A stretch of DNA of 19,637 nt from an uncultured Corynebacterium sp. GTDB taxonomy: Bacteria; Actinomycetota; Actinomycetes; Mycobacteriales; Mycobacteriaceae. The stretch lies in NCBI RefSeq assembly GCF_946221105.1, contig NZ_CAMICL010000039.1, positions 1-19,637 of the forward strand, in the 5' to 3' direction. Numbering within the stretch: position 1 is the first letter of the stretch; every line of letters begins with the position of its first letter. The position numbers were made by a program, and so were the translations under genes. This document shows positions 7,630 through 14,027 of this stretch, in pieces. A model generated the notes under the pieces. That model did no database searches. It saw only the letters and a list, made by a program, of their open reading frames with translations, and was not told the DNA's origin.

Positions 7630-8019
7630 ATGTCTGTGATCCAATTCGACGTCCTCGTCCCACCCACCGTCGCCGGCGAGGTCAAAGAGGTCTTCCAGCG
7701 TGCACTCGACATCCTCGTGCACCGGGAGATGCTCACCGCGGGCACGGTGGAGATGGAGCAAGTGCTTATCGACGACTCCGTGCGCACGCAGCTGGCCGAA
7801 ACCTACGAGCGGGACCGGGGTGAAGACCCCGCGGAAGCGGAGGTGTTCCGCTACAGCATCACGCCCGAGGGGGCGGACAGTCTCAACCGCCTGGCCATGG
7901 GCCTGTCGCGCATCCTCACCCCGAAGGCGGACCTGCCGCGCGACCCGGTGATGCTGGAAGACCAGGACCGGTTCGAATCGCCCTCGATCTACCCTTGGAC
8001 CGTGGAAGTGTTGAGGTAG
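7630..8019 (+). CDS. Conserved-looking hypothetical protein (129 aa)
   Basis: I do not recognise a family. It starts MSVIQFDVLVPPTVAGEVKE, is acidic, lacks membrane segments, a signal peptide or cysteines, and ends with the aromatic stretch SIYPWTVEVLR. The frame is supported by codon use like the flanking core genes, by a TAnnnT element 7 nt before the ATG, and by exact fit into the gap between two minus-strand genes. The frame is open further upstream into the DUF4921 gene, but the ATG at 7630 is the first after the divergent promoter. Its last 31 bases overlap the 3' end of the glycerate kinase gene on the other strand, so both C-termini are encoded by the same DNA. A cytoplasmic soluble protein is all that can be said. 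Confidence 0.75.
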   Translation: MSVIQFDVLVPPTVAGEVKEVFQRALDILVHREMLTAGTVEMEQVLIDDSVRTQLAETYERDRGEDPAEAEVFRYSITPEGADSLNRLAMGLSRILTPKADLPRDPVMLEDQDRFESPSIYPWTVEVLR

Positions 8020-9116
8020 GCCACTGCGATCTCAGCGCCGGCCTGGGTGAGCTGCTCGCGCACGTTGTCAGTCTGCGGCAGCGTCACCGCGATGGTGCCC
8101 TCGCCCGGCTGCTCGTCGAAGCTTCCTGCGGCCACCGCGAACGCCGCGCCGGCCCCGCGGGCCAGCTCGCCGACCACGGAGGCGACCTTGCCGGTGCCGG
8201 TCTGGCCGTCGAAGCGGCCCTCGCCGGTGATCACAAGGGCAGCGCCCTCCACCTGCTCCGCCAGGCCGTTTGAGTCCGCAACCACGCGCGCGCCGGGCAG
8301 GATGTGCACGTGGGAGGAATCCCCGTGGAGCATAGTGGACAGCCAGCTGATGCCGATGCCCACGCCGCCCGCAGCGCCCAGGCCCGGGGCGGCCGGATCC
8401 ACGTCCGCGACCTCGCACAGACGCGCCAGGCCCCGGTCCAGCACCTCGATGTCTTCTTCCGTCGCGCCCTTCTGCGGGCCGAAGACGTGTGCCGCGCCCT
8501 CGGGCCCGGTGGCGGGCGCGGTGGTGTCGGTCAACAGCACCCACTCCACCGCGCCAGCTGGGACGTTGACCTTCGCGGTGTCGAAGTTGGCCAACTGCTC
8601 CAGCGCCCCGCCGCCGGGTTTGAGCTGGTAGCCCGCCTGGTCCAGGGGGTTCACGCCCAGGGCGACGAGGATGCCGGTGCCGCCGTCGATAGTTGCGGTG
8701 CCGCCAAGCCCCAGCACGATGCGCTCGGCGCCGCGGGTCTCGGCGTCCGCGATGAGCACGCCGGTGCCGTACGTGTCGCCCGTCAGCGGCACCGGTTCGT
8801 CCACCGCGGGAAGGCCGGAGGCCGCGGCGACGTCGATGTAGGCGGTCTTGCTCGGGGCGTGGAAGGCGTACTCCGCTTCGGTGAGGCGGCCGGCCGCGGT
8901 AGTCGTCGGCAAGCAAATGCGCTCGCCCTCGAACAGCGACGAGGTGCCTTCGCCGCCGTCGGCCATGGGGGTGAGCACGATCTGCGCGTCGCGGATGACG
9001 GAGCGCACGCCTTCGGCGAGCCATTCCGCTGCCTCGGCGGCGGTGGCGGTGGACTTGAAGGAGTCCGGCGCGACAACGATTTTGGGCGACGGAACTGCGT
9101 CGAGGGGAGAAACCAT
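7989..9116 (-). CDS. glxK: Glycerate 2-kinase, GarK/GlxK family (375 aa)
   Basis: Phosphorylates D-glycerate, most likely to 2-phosphoglycerate as in the GarK/GlxK family, feeding glycerate from glyoxylate or serine breakdown into glycolysis. The family signatures are in order: KIVVAPDSFKST at 12-23, PMADGGEGTSS at 50-60, LGLGGTATIDGGTGIL in the middle, GAAGGVGIGISWL, and TGEGRFDGQTGTGKV near the C-terminus. The length is normal (about 370-380 aa). The frame is open further upstream, but MVSPLDAVPSPK is chosen, since TAGACT lies 7 nt before that ATG and the conserved strand follows at once. The gene stands alone on minus, divergent from gdhA and overlapping the gene at 7630 tail-to-tail by 31 bases. 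No transporter or glyoxylate enzyme lies beside it. Confidence 0.92.
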   Translation of the reverse strand: MVSPLDAVPSPKIVVAPDSFKSTATAAEAAEWLAEGVRSVIRDAQIVLTPMADGGEGTSSLFEGERICLPTTTAAGRLTEAEYAFHAPSKTAYIDVAAASGLPAVDEPVPLTGDTYGTGVLIADAETRGAERIVLGLGGTATIDGGTGILVALGVNPLDQAGYQLKPGGGALEQLANFDTAKVNVPAGAVEWVLLTDTTAPATGPEGAAHVFGPQKGATEEDIEVLDRGLARLCEVADVDPAAPGLGAAGGVGIGISWLSTMLHGDSSHVHILPGARVVADSNGLAEQVEGAALVITGEGRFDGQTGTGKVASVVGELARGAGAAFAVAAGSFDEQPGEGTIAVTLPQTDNVREQLTQAGAEIAVAYLNTSTVQG

Positions 9117-9123
9117 GGGGGAG

Positions 9124-9129
9124 AGTCTA
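9124..9129 (-). promoter_or_regulatory. -10 element of glycerate kinase (TAGACT)
   Basis: TAGACT ends 7 nt before the ATG at 9116, with no ribosome-binding site between, predicting a leaderless transcript. Confidence 0.5.
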
Positions 9130-9156
9130 GCTGCCGCCCACGCGCGGCCGAATGGT

Positions 9157-9207
9157 GTTGTAAAGTTTGTCCGGTACACAATTCTGCATAGCTATAGATA
9201 TCGGAGG
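9157..9207 (+). promoter_or_regulatory. AT-rich leader and ribosome-binding site of gdhA
   Basis: The 100-base gap between the glycerate kinase and gdhA starts contains an AT-rich stretch with TTGTCC (9167-9172), the small palindrome ATAGCTAT (9188-9195) and TATAGAT (9193-9199), then GGAGG (9203-9207) 9 nt before the gdhA ATG. Unlike most genes here, gdhA has a leader and a strong ribosome-binding site. Which hexamers are the true -35 and -10 cannot be settled by eye. The palindrome does not match the AmtR box I know from C. glutamicum nitrogen control. Confidence 0.4.
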
Positions 9208-9216
9208 CCACGCCCA

Positions 9217-10563
9217 ATGAGCGCGATTGATCAGGAAGTTGCCGGCTACTACCAGAAGTTGCTGGAGCGCAACGCGGGCGAGCCGGAGTTCCACCAGGCG
9301 GTGGCCGAAGTGCTGGACTCGCTGAAGATCGTGCTGGGCAAGGACCCGCACTACGCGGACTACGGCCTGATCGAGCGCCTCTGCGAGCCGGAGCGCCAGA
9401 TCATCTTCCGCGTGCCCTGGCTGGACGACGACAACAATGTGCGCGTCAACCGCGGCTTCCGCGTCCAGTTCAACTCCGCGCTCGGCCCCTACAAGGGCGG
9501 GCTGCGCTTCCACCCGAGCGTGAACCTGGGCATCATCAAATTCCTCGGCTTCGAGCAGATCTTCAAAAACTCCCTGACCGGCCTGCCCATCGGCGGCGGC
9601 AAGGGCGGCTCCGACTTCGACCCGAAGGGCCGCTCCGACGGGGAGATCATGCGCTTTTGCCAGTCCTTCATGACGGAGCTGTGGCGCCACATCGGCGAGT
9701 ACCGCGACGTGCCCGCCGGCGACATCGGCGTCAGCGGCCGCGAGATCGGCTACCTGTTCGGCCAGTACCGCCGCCTGGTGGACCAGCACGAGTCCGGCGT
9801 GCTCACCGGCAAGGGCCTGACCTGGGGCGGCTCCCTGGTGCGCAAGGAGGCCACCGGCTACGGCAGCGTGTACTTCACCAACGAGATGATGAAGGCCAAC
9901 GGCGACTCCATCGACGGTGCGAAGGTGATCGTCTCCGGCTCCGGCAACGTGGCCATCTACGCGATGAAGAAGGCGCAGGAGCTCGGCGCAACTGTCGTCG
10001 GCTTCTCCGATTCCTCCGGCTGGGTGGAAACCCCGAACGGTGTGGACATTGAGCTCGTCCAGGAGATCAAGGAGAAGCGCCGCGGGCGCGTGTCCGAGTA
10101 CGTGGAGGAGACCACCGGCGCAACCTTCCACAGTGACGGCTCCATCTGGGACCTCAAGGCCGACGTGGCGCTGCCGTGCGCGACGCAGAATGAGCTGAAC
10201 GGCGACCACGCCCGCACGCTCGTGGACAATGGTGTGCGCTACGTCGCGGAGGGCGCGAACATGCCGTCCACCGCAGAGGCGGTCGAGGTCTTCCGCGGGC
10301 GCGGCGTGTGCTTCGGGCCAGGTAAGGCCGCTAACGCCGGCGGCGTGGCCACCTCCGCGCTGGAGATGCAGCAGAACGCCTCGCGCGACTCCTGGTCCTT
10401 CGACTACACGGACGAACGCCTGCACCAGATCATGTCCAACATCTTCAAGGTGGCCAAGGACACTGCTGAGGAATACGACCACGCGGGAGACTACGTCGTC
10501 GGCGCGAATATCGCCGGTTTTAAAAAGGTTGCCGACGCGATGCTTGCACAGGGCGTGATTTAG
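9217..10563 (+). CDS. gdhA: NADP-type glutamate dehydrogenase (448 aa)
   Basis: Aminates 2-oxoglutarate to glutamate with NADPH, a main ammonium-assimilation step. Length and N-terminal layout match the hexameric small GDH class of C. glutamicum and E. coli (about 447 aa). Seen are KGGLRFHPSVNLGIIKFLGFEQ with substrate-binding K93, PIGGGKGGSDFDPKG with catalytic K129, D169 in VPAGDIGVSGREIGYL, and a Rossmann loop GSGNVAIYA in the second domain. The C-terminal half has RYVAEGANMPST and GKAANAGGVATSALEM, both family hallmarks. The start at 9217 is fixed by GGAGG 9 nt upstream; the frame is open further upstream, which is a shadow of the divergent glycerate kinase. sepIVA begins 26 bases after the stop with its own promoter-like element, so gdhA is probably transcribed alone. 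Confidence 0.96.
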   Translation: MSAIDQEVAGYYQKLLERNAGEPEFHQAVAEVLDSLKIVLGKDPHYADYGLIERLCEPERQIIFRVPWLDDDNNVRVNRGFRVQFNSALGPYKGGLRFHPSVNLGIIKFLGFEQIFKNSLTGLPIGGGKGGSDFDPKGRSDGEIMRFCQSFMTELWRHIGEYRDVPAGDIGVSGREIGYLFGQYRRLVDQHESGVLTGKGLTWGGSLVRKEATGYGSVYFTNEMMKANGDSIDGAKVIVSGSGNVAIYAMKKAQELGATVVGFSDSSGWVETPNGVDIELVQEIKEKRRGRVSEYVEETTGATFHSDGSIWDLKADVALPCATQNELNGDHARTLVDNGVRYVAEGANMPSTAEAVEVFRGRGVCFGPGKAANAGGVATSALEMQQNASRDSWSFDYTDERLHQIMSNIFKVAKDTAEEYDHAGDYVVGANIAGFKKVADAMLAQGVI

Positions 10564-10575
10564 CGCTCTAGCGGG

Positions 10576-10581
10576 TACGCT
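10576..10581 (+). promoter_or_regulatory. -10 element of sepIVA (TACGCT)
   Basis: TACGCT ends 8 nt before the ATG at 10590, with no purine-rich ribosome-binding site, predicting a leaderless transcript. The preceding gap after gdhA is too short for a visible terminator. Confidence 0.55.
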
Positions 10582-10589
10582 TAGGCACC

Positions 10590-11312
10590 ATGTACCGCGT
10601 TTTTGAAGCCCTGGATGAGCTAGTTCAGACCCTGGAGCAGGCCTATGGCGTGCCCATGACCTCCAATTGCATGGTTCCCCGCAACGAGATGCTTGGGCTT
10701 CTCGACGACCTCCGCAACGCCCTGCCCGTCGACTTGGACGACGCGCAGGACGTGCTGGACAAGCAGGACGAGATCCTGCGCGGGGCGCAGGACCGCGCCG
10801 ACATGCTCGTCGGCGACGCGGAGGAGGATGCCCGCCGCATTGTCTCCGACGCCCACTCCGAATCCGAGTCCATGCTCTCCGACGCGCAGGCGCGCGCGAC
10901 CAACCTGGTCACCGACGCGGAGGAAGAATCCAACATGATGGTCACCCAGGCGCAGAACGTGGCGGAGATGACCGTGACCAACGCCCAGCGCGAGGCCGAC
11001 AACATCGTCGAGTCCGGCAACGCCGAGTACCAGCGCACCGTGGACAAGGGCCTGGCGGAGCAGGAGCGCCTCATCTCCGAGTCCGAGGTCATGCGCCGCG
11101 CCGACGAGGAGGCGCACCGCTTGGTGGACGAGGCGACCGCAGAGTCCAACCGCCTGCGTTCCGAGTGCGACGACTACGTCGACTCCAAGCTCGCCGAGTT
11201 TGAGGAGGGGCTGCGTAATGTGCTGCAGACCGTCTCCTCCGACCGCTCTGCGCTGCGTCGCGGCGCGGGTGCCGCTGGCGCTGCGACGCGCGGCCGCCGC
11301 GACGAGTTCTAA
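10590..11312 (+). CDS. sepIVA: SepIVA-like DivIVA-domain coiled-coil protein (240 aa)
   Basis: Resembles the actinobacterial protein named SepIVA in mycobacteria (Rv2927c in M. tuberculosis), a DivIVA-related factor for septation and cell-envelope growth. The N-terminus (MYRVFEALDELVQTLEQAYG, then a VPRNEMLGLLDDLRNALP segment) is the conserved short domain. Residues 66-164 are nine uninterrupted 11-residue repeats, most beginning Ala-Gln or Ala-Glu and ending with an acidic residue, for example AQARATNLVTD and AQREADNIVES. This predicts a long hendecad coiled coil. The tail after 220 is short, Gly/Ala/Arg-rich and basic. Neighbours agree: in M. tuberculosis the homologue is likewise followed by the DUF177, rnc and mutM (fpg) genes. 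It is probably cytoplasmic and membrane-associated. Old annotations call such proteins cell division initiation protein. Confidence 0.82.
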   Translation: MYRVFEALDELVQTLEQAYGVPMTSNCMVPRNEMLGLLDDLRNALPVDLDDAQDVLDKQDEILRGAQDRADMLVGDAEEDARRIVSDAHSESESMLSDAQARATNLVTDAEEESNMMVTQAQNVAEMTVTNAQREADNIVESGNAEYQRTVDKGLAEQERLISESEVMRRADEEAHRLVDEATAESNRLRSECDDYVDSKLAEFEEGLRNVLQTVSSDRSALRRGAGAAGAATRGRRDEF

Positions 11313-11316
11313 CGGG

Positions 11317-11322
11317 TAGTCT
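11317..11322 (+). promoter_or_regulatory. -10 element of the DUF177 gene (TAGTCT)
   Basis: TAGTCT ends 9 nt before the ATG at 11332. It lies in the 19-base gap after sepIVA and would give the DUF177-rnc-mutM run its own leaderless start. Confidence 0.5.
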
Positions 11323-11331
11323 GTTGCCGTT

Positions 11332-11868
11332 ATGTCTACCAACCCTTTCGTATTCGACGTCAGCGACGTCCTTGGCGGCGACGGCACACCAGAGACAGTG
11401 ACGCAGACGGGCCCGTCCCCGTCGCGCATCGGCCCGGAAATGATCGCGATCCCCGAAGGTTGCGAGGTTGAAATCGAGGCGACCCTGGTCCCGCTGGGCT
11501 CCGGCGTGATGGTGGATGCCACCGCGACCGCGCAGCTGGAGGGCCAGTGCGTGCGCTGCTTGAAGGAGCTCACCCCGACCGAGATGCTGCGCATCTCAGA
11601 GGTGTTTTCCGCCTCCGACGACTTCATCACCGGCGACAGCGAGGAAGATGAGGACCAGGGCTCCGGCGACGAGATCCGCAAGGTTGTCGACGGCACCGTG
11701 GACTTAGAGCAGGCGTTCGTGGACGAGGCCGGCATGAACTGGCCGTTCAACCCCACCTGCGAGCCGGAGTGCGAGGGCGACACCGACGTGCCGGCCCCGG
11801 ACGCGGTCGAGGGCGAGGAAAACAACCTGGTCGACCCACGCTGGGCCGGCCTGGAGAAGTTCCTGTGA
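11332..11868 (+). CDS. YceD-like DUF177 protein (178 aa)
   Basis: Belongs to the YceD/DUF177 family, linked in bacteria to 23S rRNA accumulation and often found near rpmF or rnc. Seen are the N-terminal FVFDVSDVLG, the first Cys pair in GQCVRCLKEL (C73, C76), a highly acidic linker at about 95-115, a second Cys pair in NPTCEPECEGD (C143, C147), and the C-terminal DPRWAGLEKFL typical of the family. The four cysteines could bind a metal; that is inference. The gene sits directly before rnc and overlaps its GTG start by 4 bases, so the two are translationally coupled, which fits a role in rRNA metabolism. The start has TAGTCT 9 nt upstream and no ribosome-binding site. Confidence 0.88.
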   Translation: MSTNPFVFDVSDVLGGDGTPETVTQTGPSPSRIGPEMIAIPEGCEVEIEATLVPLGSGVMVDATATAQLEGQCVRCLKELTPTEMLRISEVFSASDDFITGDSEEDEDQGSGDEIRKVVDGTVDLEQAFVDEAGMNWPFNPTCEPECEGDTDVPAPDAVEGEENNLVDPRWAGLEKFL

Positions 11869-12632
11869 GCCGCTCGAAGAAGAACAAGGCCAACACGGAC
11901 GAGCTGTGGGAGCAGGCGTTTGATGCCGTCGACCACGCCCCGCTCATTGCGCACCTCGGCGTGGACATCGAGCGCGAGAGCCTGAAGCTCGCGCTGACCC
12001 ACCGCTCGTTCGCCAACGAGCACGGCCACTTGCCCAACAACGAGCGCTTGGAGTTCGTCGGCGATGCCGTGCTGGGCCTGTCCATTGCCACCAAGCTGTT
12101 CGAGCTGTACCCCTCGCGCCCGGAATCGGACCTGTCGCCGATGCGCGCGGCGATCGTCTCGCGCTACGGCCTGGCCGACATCGCCCGCGACATCGACCTG
12201 GGTGCGCACGTGCTCATCGGCAAAGGCGAAGAGCTCACCGGCGGCCGCGAGAAGGAGTCGATCCTCGCGGACACCACCGAGGCGATCTTCGGCGCGATCT
12301 ACTTGCAGCACGGTTTCGAGCTGGCGCGCGATGTGATTCTCAAGCTTTTCGACGAAAAGCTCCGCACCGCCACCGTCAACAAGAAGCACCACGACTGGAA
12401 GACGGACCTGCAGGTGCGCCTGGCGGAGCTGAAACTGCCGGTGGCGGAGTACATCTCCGAGGCAGAAGGCCCCGAGCACAATCAGACGTTTACGGCGCAG
12501 GCGCTGGTGGGGGGCGTCTCCCGCGGCACCGGCACTGGACCGAACAAGAAGCTGGCGGAGCAGGAGGCGGCCCACCAGGCGGTGCTGTATCTGCGCGACC
12601 ATGCGGCGGAGGCCGTTCGCGGCAATGCCTGA
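11865..12632 (+). CDS. rnc: Ribonuclease III (255 aa, GTG start)
   Basis: Cleaves double-stranded RNA, notably the rRNA precursor stems. The catalytic domain covers about residues 25-165 with the signature NNERLEFVGDAVLG at 58-71 (E60, E63, D67) and DTTEAIFGAIY, in which D136 and E139 complete the metal site. A double-stranded-RNA-binding domain follows at about 178-245 (DWKTDLQVRLAEL... GTGTGPNKKLAEQEAAHQAV). The frame is open upstream to 11769, but the GTG at 11865 is chosen: it overlaps the DUF177 stop as GTGA, and the basic stretch SRSKKNKANTDELW then starts the protein. mutM overlaps the other end by 8 bases. The run DUF177-rnc-mutM is one transcription unit. Confidence 0.95.
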   Translation: MSRSKKNKANTDELWEQAFDAVDHAPLIAHLGVDIERESLKLALTHRSFANEHGHLPNNERLEFVGDAVLGLSIATKLFELYPSRPESDLSPMRAAIVSRYGLADIARDIDLGAHVLIGKGEELTGGREKESILADTTEAIFGAIYLQHGFELARDVILKLFDEKLRTATVNKKHHDWKTDLQVRLAELKLPVAEYISEAEGPEHNQTFTAQALVGGVSRGTGTGPNKKLAEQEAAHQAVLYLRDHAAEAVRGNA

Positions 12633-13446
12633 GCTGCCCGAAGTTGAGGTGGTGCGCCGCGGGCTGGACCAGCACGTGGTCGGCCGCACGTTTCAGCGGG
12701 TAGAGGTGCTGCACCCCCGCGCCGCGCGCGGCAACACCGTGGACTTGGAGGCCACGCTGCCGGGGCTCACAATTACGGGCACGGGCCGGCGCGGCAAATA
12801 CATGTGGTTCACGCTCAGCGACGGCGCGGCACTGCTCGTGCACCTGCGCATGAGCGGGCAGATGCTCGTGGCAAAACATGGCACCGTCACCTCGCCGCAC
12901 CTGCGCATCCGCGCGGACATGGGGGAGGTGGAGCTGGATTTTGTGGACCAGCGCACTTTTGGGTTCTGGCAGTACACCCAGCTTGTGGGCGGCATCCCGC
13001 ACCCCGCCCTCCACATCGCCCCGGACCCGTTCGAGCCCGACTTCGACGTCCGCGAGAATGCCCGAGCGATGCGGCGGAGAAAATCGCCGTTGAAAAATGT
13101 GCTGCTGAACCAGGAGGTGGTCAGCGGCATCGGATCCATCTACGCCGACGAGGCGATGTGGGCCGCGCGCCTGAAGCCCTGGCGCAGCGCGAAGACTATG
13201 CGTCAGCGCGACGCGGAGGCGGTGCTGGATGCCTCGCGCGAAGTGATGGCCCGCTCGCTGGAGCAGGGCGGCACGAGCTTCGATGCGCTGTACGTCAACG
13301 TCAACGGCGCGTCCGGGTATTTCTCCCGCTCACTCAACGCCTACGGGCAGGCGGGCAAACCCTGCGCCCGCTGCGGCACCCCGATCGAGCGCGTTGTGGT
13401 CGGCGGGCGCTCCAGCTACTTCTGCCCGGCATGCCAGGTGTTGTAG
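12625..13446 (+). CDS. mutM: Formamidopyrimidine-DNA glycosylase (273 aa)
   Basis: Removes 8-oxoguanine and formamidopyrimidines from DNA and nicks the abasic site. The protein begins MPELPEVEVVRRGL; the proline after Met is the catalytic nucleophile and Glu3 the acid. K58 in GRRGKYMW, the intercalating RMSG at 75-78, the helix-two-turn-helix at about 155-178 (KNVLLNQEVVSGIGSIYADE), and a C-terminal zinc finger with C247, C250, C267 and C270 are all present, so the enzyme looks complete. The frame is open eight codons further upstream, but MPELPE must be the start because processing has to expose Pro2. It overlaps rnc by 8 bases, implying coupled translation. Confidence 0.96.
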   Translation: MPELPEVEVVRRGLDQHVVGRTFQRVEVLHPRAARGNTVDLEATLPGLTITGTGRRGKYMWFTLSDGAALLVHLRMSGQMLVAKHGTVTSPHLRIRADMGEVELDFVDQRTFGFWQYTQLVGGIPHPALHIAPDPFEPDFDVRENARAMRRRKSPLKNVLLNQEVVSGIGSIYADEAMWAARLKPWRSAKTMRQRDAEAVLDASREVMARSLEQGGTSFDALYVNVNGASGYFSRSLNAYGQAGKPCARCGTPIERVVVGGRSSYFCPACQVL

Positions 13447-13454
13447 CGCGCGAG

Positions 13455-13460
13455 TACGGT
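13455..13460 (+). promoter_or_regulatory. -10 element of the flavin-reductase gene (TACGGT)
   Basis: TACGGT ends 8 nt before the ATG at 13469, in the 22-base gap after mutM. It supports that ATG over the longer open frame inside mutM. Confidence 0.5.
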
Positions 13461-13468
13461 GGTGCGAC

Positions 13469-13975
13469 ATGGTTGATCAGTCAGCATTCAAAGACGCAAT
13501 GAGCCAGCTGGCTGCCGCGGTGGCGATCGTGACCACCGGTTCTGCGACAGACCCGCACGGCACCACCGTCAGCGCCTTTATGTCGCTATCGCTGGATCCG
13601 CCGATGGTGCTGGTGTCGCTGGATCAAAGGTCGTCGCTGTTGGCGTTGTTGGCCGAAGGGGCGTCGATAGGCATTAATGTGCTCTCCACCGAGCAGAACG
13701 TGCTGGCGCGGCGCTTCGCCACGAAGGGGGTGGACCGCTTCGCGGGGGTGGAGTGGGTGATGGCCGACGGCGCGCCGCAGCTGGCCGGCAACCACACGTG
13801 GGTGGCCGGGCGTGTTGCGCAGATGATTGCTGCGGGCGACCACGTGCTTGTGCTTGTCGACGTTGCCGCCACCGACGTCAATACCAACTGTCCGCTGCTG
13901 TACTGGCAGCGCGAGTTTGGCACCCACGGCGCGATTGCACCCGGCGAGGTGTGCACCCCAGCGGTGGAGGGGTAG
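13469..13975 (+). CDS. Flavin-reductase-like FMN-binding protein (168 aa)
   Basis: Belongs to the flavin reductase-like domain family (HpaC, ActVB and related), whose members reduce FMN or FAD with NAD(P)H, often for a two-component monooxygenase. Visible are the GTTVSAFMSLSLDPPMVLVSL stretch around 31-51, the INVLS and FATKGVDRF elements at about 69-91, GDHVLVLVDV at 123-132, and PLLYWQREFG at 142-151, all in the usual order. The length is normal (about 160-180 aa). No monooxygenase partner lies nearby, so the physiological partner is unknown. In M. tuberculosis a different gene (Rv2923c) occupies this place between mutM and acyP. The start is set by TACGGT 8 nt upstream. Confidence 0.87.
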   Translation: MVDQSAFKDAMSQLAAAVAIVTTGSATDPHGTTVSAFMSLSLDPPMVLVSLDQRSSLLALLAEGASIGINVLSTEQNVLARRFATKGVDRFAGVEWVMADGAPQLAGNHTWVAGRVAQMIAAGDHVLVLVDVAATDVNTNCPLLYWQREFGTHGAIAPGEVCTPAVEG

Positions 13976-14014
13976 CTCAAAGCCCGTCGTTGTGTGATGT
14001 GGGCAACCTGGGGA

Positions 14015-14020
14015 TACACT
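14015..14020 (+). promoter_or_regulatory. -10 element of agcS (TACACT)
   Basis: TACACT ends 7 nt before the ATG at 14028. TTGTGT at 13990-13995 is a possible -35 with a 19-base spacer, longer than usual. Confidence 0.5.
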
Positions 14021-14027
14021 GCCCGCC

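Noticed and set aside
9188..9195. ATAGCTAT as an AmtR site controlling gdhA
   Set aside because: The AmtR box has CTAT and ATAG arms in the opposite order with a 6-base spacer; this short palindrome does not match.
9197..9204. GATATCGG before gdhA as a half-site of the TAC operator
   Set aside because: It matches 7 of 8 bases of one arm but has no second arm at the right distance; probably chance.
10620..12689. A 689-codon minus-strand frame under sepIVA, DUF177 and rnc
   Set aside because: It is antisense to three well-supported genes and shows no recognisable domain.
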